This document shows, piece by piece, positions 24,637-32,725 of a stretch of DNA of 64,000 nucleotides (its first letter is position 1; every line of letters begins with the position of its first letter). The notes beneath the pieces are model-generated. The model saw only the letters and a program-made list of their open reading frames with translations, was not told the DNA's origin and ran no database searches. Source of the stretch: Pseudomonadota bacterium (lineage in GTDB: Bacteria; Myxococcota_A; UBA796; SXON01); assembly GCA_005778355.1 (NCBI GenBank), contig SXON01000132.1, forward strand, positions 1 to 64,000, written 5' to 3'. Made by a program: the position numbers and the translations under genes.

Positions 24637-26199
24637 ATGTGGCGCGTGCTCGGCGTGCTCGGTCACGGCGGCCACGGCACCGTGTTTCTCGTGGAACACT
24701 CGGGCGAAGGGGGACTGCAACGGCGCATGGCGCTCAAGGTGCTCGGGCCCGCCGGTGAGCGCGCTGCCCAGCGACTGCGCGACGAGGCTCGCATCCTCGC
24801 GCTGGTGCGCCACCGCGCCGTGGCCCGCGCCGAGGCGCTCGTGAAAGTGGAGGGGCGCTGGGCGATGCTGCTGGAGTACGTGGAGGGGGCCAGCCTGCGC
24901 GACGCCTTGCTCGTTGGCTCCCTGCCCCCGGCGGCGGCCCTGGAGGTGGCCGCGGAGATCGCCCGCGCGCTCGATGGCGCCTGGCACGCGTCTGGTCCTG
25001 CCGGGGAGCCCCTCCACGTGCTCCATCGCGATCTGAAGCCGTCCAACGTGCAGCTCACCCCGCGGGGCGAGGTGAAGCTCCTCGACTTCGGCATCGCCCG
25101 CGCCGCGCTGGCCGGGCGGGCCGACACCACCGAGGGGGTGGCCGGCACGCCGGGCTACGTGCCGCCGGAGCGACTCGAAGGCGCCGAGGAGGGGCCTGCG
25201 GGCGACGTCTTCGCGCTCGGTGTGCTCCTGGCCGAGATGCTGACCGGCCAGCCGGTGCGGCAGTTTCCGCTGGGCGAGGCGCGGCACGAGAGTCATCTCC
25301 GGGCGGTGCTCGCGCGCTTGCCGGTGGGAGAGGCGCTCTTGCGCTCGATGCTTGCCCGGGAACCGGGGGAGCGTCCGAGCGCCCGGGACGCTGAACGCGA
25401 GTTGGAGGCGCTGCGCAGGGCGGCTACAGGCCCCTCGCTGCGAGACTGGGCCGAGAGCACCGTGCCGGGACTCGTGCCCTCCTCGGCGGAGGGCGACCCA
25501 TGGGTGGGGACGACGCTCACGCTGGACACGGGAACGGGTGAGGTTTCTTCCTCGCTTCCGTCGGTCACGGGTGGGCGGGCGACGGGTCGGGTGACGGGGG
25601 CCGAGGCGAGCGCTCGAGATCGCGTGGCGCCCCCTGGCCGGCGCGCATGGGCCTACCTGGCCGCGGGGCTCGGGCTGGCGGTCCTCGTCGCGCTCTTGTC
25701 CTGGCCGCCCGGCGAGCCCGTTCCGGACGGGACACAGGCTTCCGGTCCCCAGGTGGCGGCGGGCGAGCTCGCGGTCGACGCGGTGCCGAGCGCGCCCGCT
25801 TCGGCCCCTGCCGCAGACCCCATGGTGCCCGCGCCCGCCGGTCGCTCGTCGGTCACACCTGTCCCCGGTGGCTCGGTGGGAATCTCGCCCGAGGCGAGCG
25901 CGTCGTCCCCGCCTTCATCCCGGCGCCCAGACCCGAGCGCGGCCGTTGTCGTGCCTTCGAGCCCAGCCGTCGCGGAGACCGGACGCGTCGTGGTCAACGG
26001 CGACGCCGAGACTGTCCGCCTCGTCGATAGCGCCGGTCACGCCCATGCACAGCTCGACGCCCTCGCGCCGGGCACCTACTCGGTCCGCGTCCGCTTCTCG
26101 GGACTGGGCGAGGGACCCGGGGGGACGGTGACCGTGGTGGCAGGGACGAGCACCGTGCTCGAGTGCTCGAGCATCACCCTCGAGTGCCGCGCGCGCTGA
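24637..26199 (+). CDS. Membrane Hanks-type serine/threonine protein kinase
   Basis: A 520-residue kinase, 3 nt after the FG-GAP lipoprotein. The catalytic domain fills about 1-260: glycine loop GHGGHGTV, ALKVL lysine, DEARIL glutamate, HRDLKPSNVQL, LLDFGIARA and GTPGYVPPERLEG, all intact. A Ser/Thr/Pro-rich segment leads to a transmembrane helix (AWAYLAAGLGLAVLVALLSW) near residue 335. An Ala/Pro-rich linker and a PEGA-like extracytoplasmic domain follow (ALAPGTYSVRVRFSGLGEGPG). It should sense envelope signals, perhaps through the two upstream secreted partners. It contrasts with the kinase-dead protein at the left edge. Confidence 0.93.
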   Translation: MWRVLGVLGHGGHGTVFLVEHSGEGGLQRRMALKVLGPAGERAAQRLRDEARILALVRHRAVARAEALVKVEGRWAMLLEYVEGASLRDALLVGSLPPAAALEVAAEIARALDGAWHASGPAGEPLHVLHRDLKPSNVQLTPRGEVKLLDFGIARAALAGRADTTEGVAGTPGYVPPERLEGAEEGPAGDVFALGVLLAEMLTGQPVRQFPLGEARHESHLRAVLARLPVGEALLRSMLAREPGERPSARDAERELEALRRAATGPSLRDWAESTVPGLVPSSAEGDPWVGTTLTLDTGTGEVSSSLPSVTGGRATGRVTGAEASARDRVAPPGRRAWAYLAAGLGLAVLVALLSWPPGEPVPDGTQASGPQVAAGELAVDAVPSAPASAPAADPMVPAPAGRSSVTPVPGGSVGISPEASASSPPSSRRPDPSAAVVVPSSPAVAETGRVVVNGDAETVRLVDSAGHAHAQLDALAPGTYSVRVRFSGLGEGPGGTVTVVAGTSTVLECSSITLECRAR

Positions 26200-26277
26200 C
26201 ACCGCTCGGCGACCTGTTGCGGAGGTCGACTCGTTTTCGGCGTCGCCCCGGGGCGGCGGCTTGGCTACCCTGTCCCC

Positions 26278-26955
26278 GTGCTTCTCCTCGCCCTCGCCCT
26301 CGCCCAGGAACGTGACCCGCCCGGTGCTCCGGACGGTGATGCCCTGCTCGCGAGCGCGCAGACGCACGTGCGCAACCTGCCGGGTTGCTGGCTGATGAAG
26401 GGCGACAGTCGCGACCACTGGGACGCGGGCATCTTCGGAGAGGGCGACCGTCACTGGCTTCTCGAGGGGCGGCTGGTTGACGGTCTCTGGCAAGACTTCG
26501 CCTTCAATCCCGCGGCCGACAACCAGACTCCGCCCGACGAGAACGACAAACGACGCTCGATGTTCGGGCGCTTCCCCGACGCAGAGGCCGACCAGGATGC
26601 GGGACGACAGTCGGTGCTCCAGGCCCTCTCCGACGACGTGTCGGTGCAGTACGTGGAGAAAGACGGCCCGGGTTGGAAGCTGGTGCGCACCTTGCGCGGC
26701 GGCACGGCGCTCAACAACACGCTAGTCTTGCATTACGACGCGGCGCTCCGCCCCTGGCGCTGGGCGGTGAGCATCATCGACCCGGTGGTGGTGGCGGGCG
26801 ACCGGGGCAAGGCCAAGATCGTGCGCATGGAGGCGGTGCTGGAGGCCGACGAGCACGGCGCGCCGCGGTCGGAGAACTTCACCGGGACCTTCGCACAGTG
26901 GCCGTTCAAGGTGGAGGTGTCGGCAGTCACGCGGTGGACGGCGGGGCCTTGTTGA
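26278..26955 (+). CDS. Exported protein of unknown function
   Basis: A 225-residue protein beginning at GTG 26278 with a very short leader (MLLLALALA-QERD), predicted by eye to be cleaved after ALA. The mature chain includes RNLPGCWLMKGDSRDHWDAGIFGEG and RPWRWAVSIIDPVVVAGDRGKAKIVRMEAVLEADE, probably a beta-rich lipocalin-like or calycin-like fold, which is inference only. A single N-terminal and a terminal Cys (WTAGPC) could pair. It is separated from the kinase by 78 bp, so it may have its own promoter. I do not recognise the family. Confidence 0.65.
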   Translation: MLLLALALAQERDPPGAPDGDALLASAQTHVRNLPGCWLMKGDSRDHWDAGIFGEGDRHWLLEGRLVDGLWQDFAFNPAADNQTPPDENDKRRSMFGRFPDAEADQDAGRQSVLQALSDDVSVQYVEKDGPGWKLVRTLRGGTALNNTLVLHYDAALRPWRWAVSIIDPVVVAGDRGKAKIVRMEAVLEADEHGAPRSENFTGTFAQWPFKVEVSAVTRWTAGPC

Positions 26956-27276
26956 GGTGAGGAGGGGTCTACGGCCAGATTCATCCGGGTCGTGAGCGCT
27001 GCGTGCCTGGGAGGAGCCGGGGCCGCGCGTCGTGACCGATTGCTGTGCGAGGTGGAATCGTCGTGAGCGCAGGTCGCCCCAACCGGCACTCCAGGCCACC
27101 TCCGCCTGTGGCGTGCGCGGACCTGCTGAGAAAAATGGTGCTTCTACGTTGCGTCACCGGCCGGCTTGGGGTTGGAGGAAGCGCTGAGTGTCAGTTCAGC
27201 GGCGATGTGCTCACGACGATTCCGTCTCGATGTGTCTCCTCTTGCGACGCTCGGCCCTCCAGCCGCGAGGCCCGCC
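26956..27276. other. Intergenic region without a recognisable gene
   Basis: A 321-bp stretch between two convergent genes. Frames here are short and unlike proteins. I see no strong hairpin followed by T, and no repeat matching others in the window. It is one of the few convergent gaps in the window that is not minimal. Confidence 0.5.
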
Positions 27277-28617
27277 TCACGCCCCCTCCGGCAACCTCTC
27301 CAGCATCCACCGGTTCGCATCCAGCGCGGCCGCGTTGGCCTCTGCCGCTCGTCTGGACTCGAAGTGGATCTGCTCGTCGTCGGCCACGACGCCCCAGAAG
27401 CGCCGCGCCACCGCCCAGGCCTCCCGCCAGGCTCCGGGGAACCTCGGCGCGGGGGCAGGCGCGGCGAGCACCGGCGTGGAGAACTCGCCCGAGCGGACCG
27501 CGTAGGCCATCGGCAGCATGTCGTAGACCGGGGCCACGGCACGAACCTGTCCCTCCTCGAAGAAGAAAGACAGGTTCCCCGCGTGACGATCCGTGTTGCC
27601 TATCAGCGACCCGAAGCGATCGAGCCAGTGAACGAGCCTTCGCCGCGCGTCGTCGATCACCCCGCCGCGGACAAGGTCGTCAGCCGCGGTGGTCCACGAC
27701 TGGATGTCGGCGCCGTGGTGGGTGGCGACGGCATGGAGTGACACGAGGCCGAGTCGCCCCTCGTCCTGCCGGTCGAAACGAAGCACCTCGAGGAAAACGC
27801 GTCCGTCCGCCTCGACGACCTCGCTCTCGGCGGCGGGCACACCGGCCTCGCGCAGACACTGGAGCGCGTGGTGCTCGCACCGCAGGAGGTCGGCGGTGCG
27901 CCGCGCGGTCGGATCGTTCCCGCGCGGCGAGAACTTCACCAGCACGCTGCCACTCGGCCGTGCGGCGAGGAACTTCGGTTGCTCACCGGCGGCGGAGGAT
28001 CCGGGAACGCCCAGGCTCATCACGCCCTCGGCGAGCTGAGTGTAGCGGGCAGGTCGGTCCTCGTCGCTCACCACGACAGGGAGCTGGGCCTGCAGGCGCG
28101 TGAACGCCGGCTCGCCCACGACGAAGGCCCCGGCGGTGTCGAGCCCCCACTCGTGGAGCCAGCGCATCGCGTGGTCGCCCGACCAGCGGTTGACGTCGGG
28201 GGGAAGTCCGAGCTCTGGGTGCTGCCGCGGCACGAGTCGACCGAGGAAACCGGTGGGCCGCAGGTCGTGGAGAAACCACGGCAGGTCGGGGTAGAAGCCC
28301 CGGCAGGCAAAGGGGCTCTCGACGTGCCATCCCGCAGGCGCAATCGGGGTGAGCGTCGCGAAGAGCCGGACCCCGGAGGGTCGCAGCTCGTAAACCGGGA
28401 TCTCGGCGGGAAGCCCCGGGACGGTGCGGCGCAACGCGTAGACAAGCGAGCGCGTCGCGCCCACGGCGAGGAGATCGGCGCGCAGCGCGGCCGCTGCCCG
28501 GGTGAAGGTCGCCGTGCTGAGGCCCAGCTGCGCGCGGAGGTCACGAGCGGTGGCAGGCCCCCCAACCCGGAGTGCCTGGGCGACCCGTGCGGCGTGGGCG
28601 TCGAGAGCTGTCGCCAT
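27277..28617 (-). CDS. HipA-family serine/threonine kinase, YjjJ-like
   Basis: A 446-residue protein started at ATG 28617 (MATALDAHAARVAQALRV). An N-terminal winged helix spans about 1-60 (ATARDLRAQLGLSTATFTRAAAAL), as in the E. coli YjjJ branch of HipA, which carries its own DNA-binding region instead of a separate HipB. The kinase part has GEQPKFLAARPSGSVLVKFSP (nucleotide lysine), the HipA catalytic GNTDRHAGNLSFFFEEG and metal-binding VAPVYDMLPMAY. HipA enzymes phosphorylate aminoacyl-tRNA synthetases to induce dormancy; the target here is unknown. The ORF-track start (28656) lies in an A/T-rich, repeat-containing upstream region, so it is rejected. Confidence 0.88.
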   Translation of the reverse strand: MATALDAHAARVAQALRVGGPATARDLRAQLGLSTATFTRAAAALRADLLAVGATRSLVYALRRTVPGLPAEIPVYELRPSGVRLFATLTPIAPAGWHVESPFACRGFYPDLPWFLHDLRPTGFLGRLVPRQHPELGLPPDVNRWSGDHAMRWLHEWGLDTAGAFVVGEPAFTRLQAQLPVVVSDEDRPARYTQLAEGVMSLGVPGSSAAGEQPKFLAARPSGSVLVKFSPRGNDPTARRTADLLRCEHHALQCLREAGVPAAESEVVEADGRVFLEVLRFDRQDEGRLGLVSLHAVATHHGADIQSWTTAADDLVRGGVIDDARRRLVHWLDRFGSLIGNTDRHAGNLSFFFEEGQVRAVAPVYDMLPMAYAVRSGEFSTPVLAAPAPAPRFPGAWREAWAVARRFWGVVADDEQIHFESRRAAEANAAALDANRWMLERLPEGA

Positions 28618-28721
28618 GTTGTCAACAATGATATGAGCAGAGACGTTGCGCGTCAATACGTATGCTTATGGCTGTTTATCTGGTGCATTGACGTGAGTAT
28701 TGATTGAAGTATTGATGAAAA
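28618..28721. promoter_or_regulatory. A/T-rich region with inverted repeats upstream of the HipA-like gene
   Basis: This 104-bp patch is far richer in A/T than its surroundings. It has TGTTGTCAACA (hyphenated palindrome at 28617-28627, touching the start codon), TCAATAC near 28653 and two copies of GTATTGA near 28697 and 28708 in the opposite orientation. It probably holds the promoter and an autoregulatory operator for the HipA/YjjJ-like protein, which has its own helix-turn-helix. Confidence 0.5.
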
Positions 28722-29921
28722 TCACCCCACCACGCTCTCCCACCCAAGCTTCAGAAGCACCGTCCACGGCCACACCCCCGGGTCGGGGTCGAGCCCCTTG
28801 CCCATGCGCTTGATCTGGTAGCTGTACCAGGCCACCTCCAGCAGGCCGTCGAGCACGTTCACCCCGGTACGACGAGGTTCAACCTTGCTGTCGTCGGCCT
28901 CGGCGCGCAAGATGCGGCCGGGGAAGTCGGGCTCCAGCGCCATTGGGCGGGCGATCCCCACCACGTCGACGGCGCCGCTCGCCACGGCCGCCTCCATGCC
29001 CGCCCGGGTGCGGAAACCACCGGTGAGCATCAACGGCAGCCGGGTGCGCCCGCGTACCCTCCGCGCGTAGTCGAGGAAGTAGGCCTCGCGGGCCACGGTG
29101 CTGGCGCGCACCTCGGCACCGCGGCCGGCCATGGCGGGTTTCTCGTAGGTGCCACCGCTGATCTCCAGCAGGTCGACGCCCTCGCCCTCGAGCGCGGCCA
29201 CCACCTCCATCGACTCCTCCTCGGAGAAGCCACCCCGCTGGAAGTCGGCGCTGTTGAGCTTCACCCCCAGGGGGAAGCCGGGCCCCACCTCGGCCCGCAT
29301 CGCGCGGACCACTTCGAGCAGGAACCGGCGGCGTCGCAGGGGGTCGCCGCCCCAGTCGTCGTCGCGCAGGGTGGAGAGCGGCGAGAGGAACTGCGACACC
29401 AGGTCGCCGTGCGCGCCGTGAATCTGCACGCCCTGGAACCCAGCGGCCTTGCAGGCGCCGGCCACCCGGCCGAAACGGCCGACGATGTCGACGATCTCGC
29501 TCGCCTGCAGTGCGCGCGGCGGCGCAAAGACCTTCCTTGGAAGCTGGAGCTCAACCGCCGATGGTGCCACGGGCTGTCGGGACAATGTCCGAGGGCTCTG
29601 TCGCCCCGGGTGGTTCACCTGCGGCCAGCAAGACGCCCCGCCCGACTGCGCCGCGTCGGCCCAGGCCGCGAGCGCGTCGTGGCCCCTGCCGGGGACGACA
29701 ACCACGTTGTGGGGCTCGCCGAGCGCGGTCTCGTCCACCATCACGTTTCCGGTGATCAAGAGACCCGCACCACTGTTCGCCCAGCGGGCGTACACCCGGC
29801 GGAGTCGCTCGTCGGGGAGGTGGTCCTTGTCGCCGAGATCCTCGCTCATCGCCGACTTCGCGATGCGGTTCGGGAGGCGGGCCCCGCAGGGCAGGACGAG
29901 CGGCTGGGCGAGGATGGACAT
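28722..29921 (-). CDS. NADH:flavin oxidoreductase, old yellow enzyme family
   Basis: A 399-residue FMN-dependent TIM-barrel oxidoreductase. Family markers are LPNRIAKSAMSEDLGD near the N-terminus, WPQVNHPGRQS, the substrate/flavin loop GFQGVQIHGAHGDLVSQFLSP, RRRRFLLEVVRAMRAEVG, LGVKLNSADF, LEISGGTYE, LMLTGGFRTRAGMEAAVASGAVDVVGIARPM. It would reduce activated alkenes or nitro compounds with NAD(P)H in the cytoplasm. The usual HGAHGYL appears as HGAHGDL. It is transcribed on the minus strand toward the HipA-like gene, and composite repeat B lies upstream of its start. Confidence 0.92.
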   Translation of the reverse strand: MSILAQPLVLPCGARLPNRIAKSAMSEDLGDKDHLPDERLRRVYARWANSGAGLLITGNVMVDETALGEPHNVVVVPGRGHDALAAWADAAQSGGASCWPQVNHPGRQSPRTLSRQPVAPSAVELQLPRKVFAPPRALQASEIVDIVGRFGRVAGACKAAGFQGVQIHGAHGDLVSQFLSPLSTLRDDDWGGDPLRRRRFLLEVVRAMRAEVGPGFPLGVKLNSADFQRGGFSEEESMEVVAALEGEGVDLLEISGGTYEKPAMAGRGAEVRASTVAREAYFLDYARRVRGRTRLPLMLTGGFRTRAGMEAAVASGAVDVVGIARPMALEPDFPGRILRAEADDSKVEPRRTGVNVLDGLLEVAWYSYQIKRMGKGLDPDPGVWPWTVLLKLGWESVVG

Positions 29922-30009
29922 GCGGCCGAGGGCTAACGAGGAACGGCATCAGGCCGGTGTCGACCGTCCAACGGTGGCCGCCAACCCGGCGTGGGCCGCG
30001 ACCGCGGCA

Positions 30010-30206
30010 CCCATCCCCATCAAAATAGGACAGTTCACTCAGTCATGTGGGAGGATTTAGGACAACTCGGCGTCGGCGACTTCGTGTCAAACGATACAAA
30101 GCTCATTTTTCGCCAACCCCTTGGCTCCGCAGTGCCTCCACCCCCCCAATCTGTCCTATTTTTCCCCACATGAGTACGCGGGCTGTCCTATTTCGCGGGG
30201 GATGAC
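30010..30206. repeat. Composite mobile-like repeat, copy B
   Basis: A 197-bp unit matching copy A. Left reverse-oriented motifs end in GGACA at 30032 and 30064. Right forward motifs TGTCCTATTTTTCCCCACAT and TGTCCTATTTCGCGGGGGAT start at 30152 and 30184. Both pairs have a 32-bp pitch and the right edge is GATGAC. The interior contains GACTTCGTGTCAAACGA, which is the reverse complement of the core in copy A with small gaps. No protein is evident inside. It sits in the 407-bp gap between two divergent genes. Confidence 0.65.
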
Positions 30207-30328
30207 CTGACCTCCGTGCCCTCCCGTCGGGCACACCGGCTCGGCGTGCCGCAGCCCTGAGACGGCCTCCGGGCGCCCCGCGCCCACCCGGTACGGCCCG
30301 CGCGCCTCCAACAGCTACACTGCCCCCC

Positions 30329-30928
30329 GTGCTCCTCCTCCTCGCCTGCGCCATCCCCGTCGACAGCGCCGGTACCTGCCCCTGCGCTGACATCCCCGTC
30401 GCCAACCCGGTCACCACCGAGGCGGCGATGCTCGCCCTGCTCGAGGCCACCCGCGACGCGACCTTCCCCGGTAGCGGGCAACTCGCGGTGCAACCGGAAA
30501 CCGACCTCGCCTACTTCCGCGCCAGCCTCGATGCGCAGTCTCTAGGTCAGGACCGCATTTACGTGGTGAGCTACGATCCGGTGGTGCTCGCCGACCCGCC
30601 GGATGCCAGCGCGCTCGCTGCGATCCTGGTGCACGAGTTGGGCCACGTGGAGGACTACGCGTCCATGAGCGATGCCGAGTACGTGGAGTTCGGCCTCTGG
30701 TACGGGGCCCAGGACCCGGCCACCTCCGACGAGCTTCGCGACTACGAGTGCGCCACCGATGAAAAGGCCCTCGCGCGCGGCTGCGCCGACGGACTCGCGG
30801 CGATGCGGCAGTGGATCTACGATCACGCCTCGGCCGAGGTGCGCGCGGAGAAGGAGCGAAACTACTACACTCCGACCGAGATTGGCGCATGGAGCGGGGC
30901 CAACGGCGAGTGCCCCGGATACCTTTAG
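30329..30928 (+). CDS. Lipoprotein with HELGH zincin motif
   Basis: A 199-residue lipoprotein beginning at GTG 30329 with the minimal leader MLLLLAC (Cys at residue 7). A potential zinc site HELGHVEDYASM lies at about 105-115, preceded by a hydrophobic strand (DRIYVVSYDPVVLADP), as in small metalloproteases. The later Asp/Glu-rich helices (ECATDEKALARGCADGLAAMRQW) could give the third ligand. A peptidase role is plausible but not proven. The stop is 7 nt before the type III PKS start on the same strand, so the two may share a transcript. Confidence 0.72.
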   Translation: MLLLLACAIPVDSAGTCPCADIPVANPVTTEAAMLALLEATRDATFPGSGQLAVQPETDLAYFRASLDAQSLGQDRIYVVSYDPVVLADPPDASALAAILVHELGHVEDYASMSDAEYVEFGLWYGAQDPATSDELRDYECATDEKALARGCADGLAAMRQWIYDHASAEVRAEKERNYYTPTEIGAWSGANGECPGYL

Positions 30929-30935
30929 GCCTCGG

Positions 30936-31997
30936 ATGCTCGACCTGCGCCCCCGCATGCTCTCGATCGGCACGGCCAACCCGCCGGACCGCTGGTCACA
31001 GGCCGACTTGTTGAGCCGCTTCGGGGTGACCGACCCGAAGATCGTCTCGCTCTTCTCCTCCAGTCATATCGCGTCGCGACACCTCTACCTGCCGCCGGGC
31101 CGGCCCGAGGGCGGCCCGGAGCCCGAGACCCAGGGCGACCTCCTGCGCAAACACCGGCGGGGCACCATCGAAGTGGCCCCCCAGGCCATCGAGCGCTGCC
31201 TCGCGCCGATGGGGCTCACCGTGCGCGACATCGACTACCTCTGCTGCATCACCAGCACCGGCTGGCTCACGCCGGGTGTCACCGCGATCCTCATGAAAAC
31301 CATGGGCTTCCGCGAGGATTGTTCGCGGGTCGACATCGTGGGCATGGGCTGCAACGCCGGGCTCAATGGGCTCAACCCGGTGGCGAGCTGGGCGATGGCC
31401 AACCCGGGCAAGAACGCGCTCATGGTGTGCAACGAGATCTGCTCGGCCGCCTACGTGTTCGACGGATCGATGCGCACGGCGATCGTCAACTCGCTCTTCG
31501 GCGACGGCGTGGCCGCCCTCCTGGTGCGCGCGGACGAGAAGGACGAGCGTAGCTTCGCTCCGAAGATCCTTGGTTTCGATAGTCACATCATCACCCCCGC
31601 GATGGACGCGATGCGTTTTGACTGGGACGAGGAGCAGGGCAAGTACAGCTTCTTCCTCGACCGCGACATTCCCTATGTGGTGGGCGCCAACGCCGAGAAG
31701 CCGGTCAACCGCCTGCTCAACCGCCATGGGCTCAAGCGTCGCCACATTAGCCACTGGATCGTCCACAGCGGCGGCAAGAAGGTGGTCGACGCGATCAAGT
31801 ACAACATCGGCCTCACCGACCACGCCGTGCGCCACACGCACTCTGTGCTCCGTGACTTCGGCAACTTGTCGTCCGGATCTTTCCTTTTCTCCTTCAAGCG
31901 ATTGCTCGAAGAGGGCAAGGTACGCCGTGGCGACTACGGCGTTCTCATGACCATGGGCCCCGGCTCGACCATCGAGACGGCGCTCATTCGCTGGTAG
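30936..31997 (+). CDS. Type III polyketide synthase, DpgA-like
   Basis: A 353-residue thiolase-fold enzyme starting at ATG 30936. The nucleophile Cys is in GMGCNAGLNGLNP, a segment characteristic of DpgA-type (3,5-dihydroxyphenylacetyl-CoA) synthases rather than plant-like chalcone synthases. The catalytic His is in WIVHSGGKKVVDAI and Asn in FGNLSSGSFLFS. DpgA condenses malonyl-CoA units to an aromatic acyl-CoA with help from enoyl-CoA hydratase-like DpgB/DpgD. Such a hydratase follows 8 nt downstream, then a GNAT acetyltransferase, making a compact three-gene pathway. The dioxygenase DpgC is absent here, so the end product may differ from dihydroxyphenylglycine. Confidence 0.87.
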   Translation: MLDLRPRMLSIGTANPPDRWSQADLLSRFGVTDPKIVSLFSSSHIASRHLYLPPGRPEGGPEPETQGDLLRKHRRGTIEVAPQAIERCLAPMGLTVRDIDYLCCITSTGWLTPGVTAILMKTMGFREDCSRVDIVGMGCNAGLNGLNPVASWAMANPGKNALMVCNEICSAAYVFDGSMRTAIVNSLFGDGVAALLVRADEKDERSFAPKILGFDSHIITPAMDAMRFDWDEEQGKYSFFLDRDIPYVVGANAEKPVNRLLNRHGLKRRHISHWIVHSGGKKVVDAIKYNIGLTDHAVRHTHSVLRDFGNLSSGSFLFSFKRLLEEGKVRRGDYGVLMTMGPGSTIETALIRW

Positions 31998-32005
31998 GAG
32001 CTTCC

Positions 32006-32725
32006 ATGTACGAGACCCTCGGCTACGAGGAGCGCGGCGACATCGCGTTCGTCACCATCAAGCGCACGCGCATCAACGTGCGCCAGATTCGCGAGTTGGA
32101 GCGGGTATGCGACCACCTCGACGACGTGTCGCAGGCCAAGGTGGTGGTCTTCCGCGGCCACTCCGAGGGCATCGACTTCCTCGACTTCGACCCGAAGGAA
32201 GCCATGGACATCCACGGCTTCAACAAGTGGGAGAAGCTGGTCAACCGCATCGAATCGCTGGAGAAGGTCACCGTCGCGCTGGTCGACGGCCCGAGCGTGG
32301 GCGGCGGCTTCCAGATCCTGCTCGCCTGCGACCAACGCATCTGCGTTCCCGGCGCAACATTCCAGTTGCCCGAGGTTCGACAAGGTTTCTTGCCTGGCAT
32401 GGCCTGCTACCGGCTCGCCAAGTACGTGGGCCTGGGCCACGCGAAGCGCATCGTGATGACCGGGGTGGTGGTGGGCGCCGAGGAGGCGCTCCGGCTCGGC
32501 ATTGTCGATGCCGTCACCCCCGATCTCGACGGCGCGCTCAAGAAGACGATCGACAGCTTCGGCCCCATGCACACCGCGGCCTTCACCCTCGCCCGTCGCC
32601 TGCTCAACGAGAGCTTCTCCACCGGCATCGAAGACGGCATCGGCAACTTCCTGGCCGCGCAGCATCGCGCGGTCTCGCAAGCCGCGTTCCTCGACACGCT
32701 GCGGGCCGAACACAAGAAGAAGTAG
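32006..32725 (+). CDS. Enoyl-CoA hydratase/isomerase, DpgB/DpgD-like
   Basis: A 239-residue crotonase-fold protein. Oxyanion-hole segments are FRGHSEGIDFLDFDPKEA and DGPSVGGGFQILLACDQRIC, with FQLPEVRQGFLPGMACYRLAKYVG following. The acidic catalytic residues of ordinary hydratases are not obvious, in line with a DpgB/DpgD-type helper that aids release or dehydration of the DpgA product. It starts 8 nt after the type III PKS and its stop overlaps the next gene as TAGTG. Confidence 0.85.
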   Translation: MYETLGYEERGDIAFVTIKRTRINVRQIRELERVCDHLDDVSQAKVVVFRGHSEGIDFLDFDPKEAMDIHGFNKWEKLVNRIESLEKVTVALVDGPSVGGGFQILLACDQRICVPGATFQLPEVRQGFLPGMACYRLAKYVGLGHAKRIVMTGVVVGAEEALRLGIVDAVTPDLDGALKKTIDSFGPMHTAAFTLARRLLNESFSTGIEDGIGNFLAAQHRAVSQAAFLDTLRAEHKKK

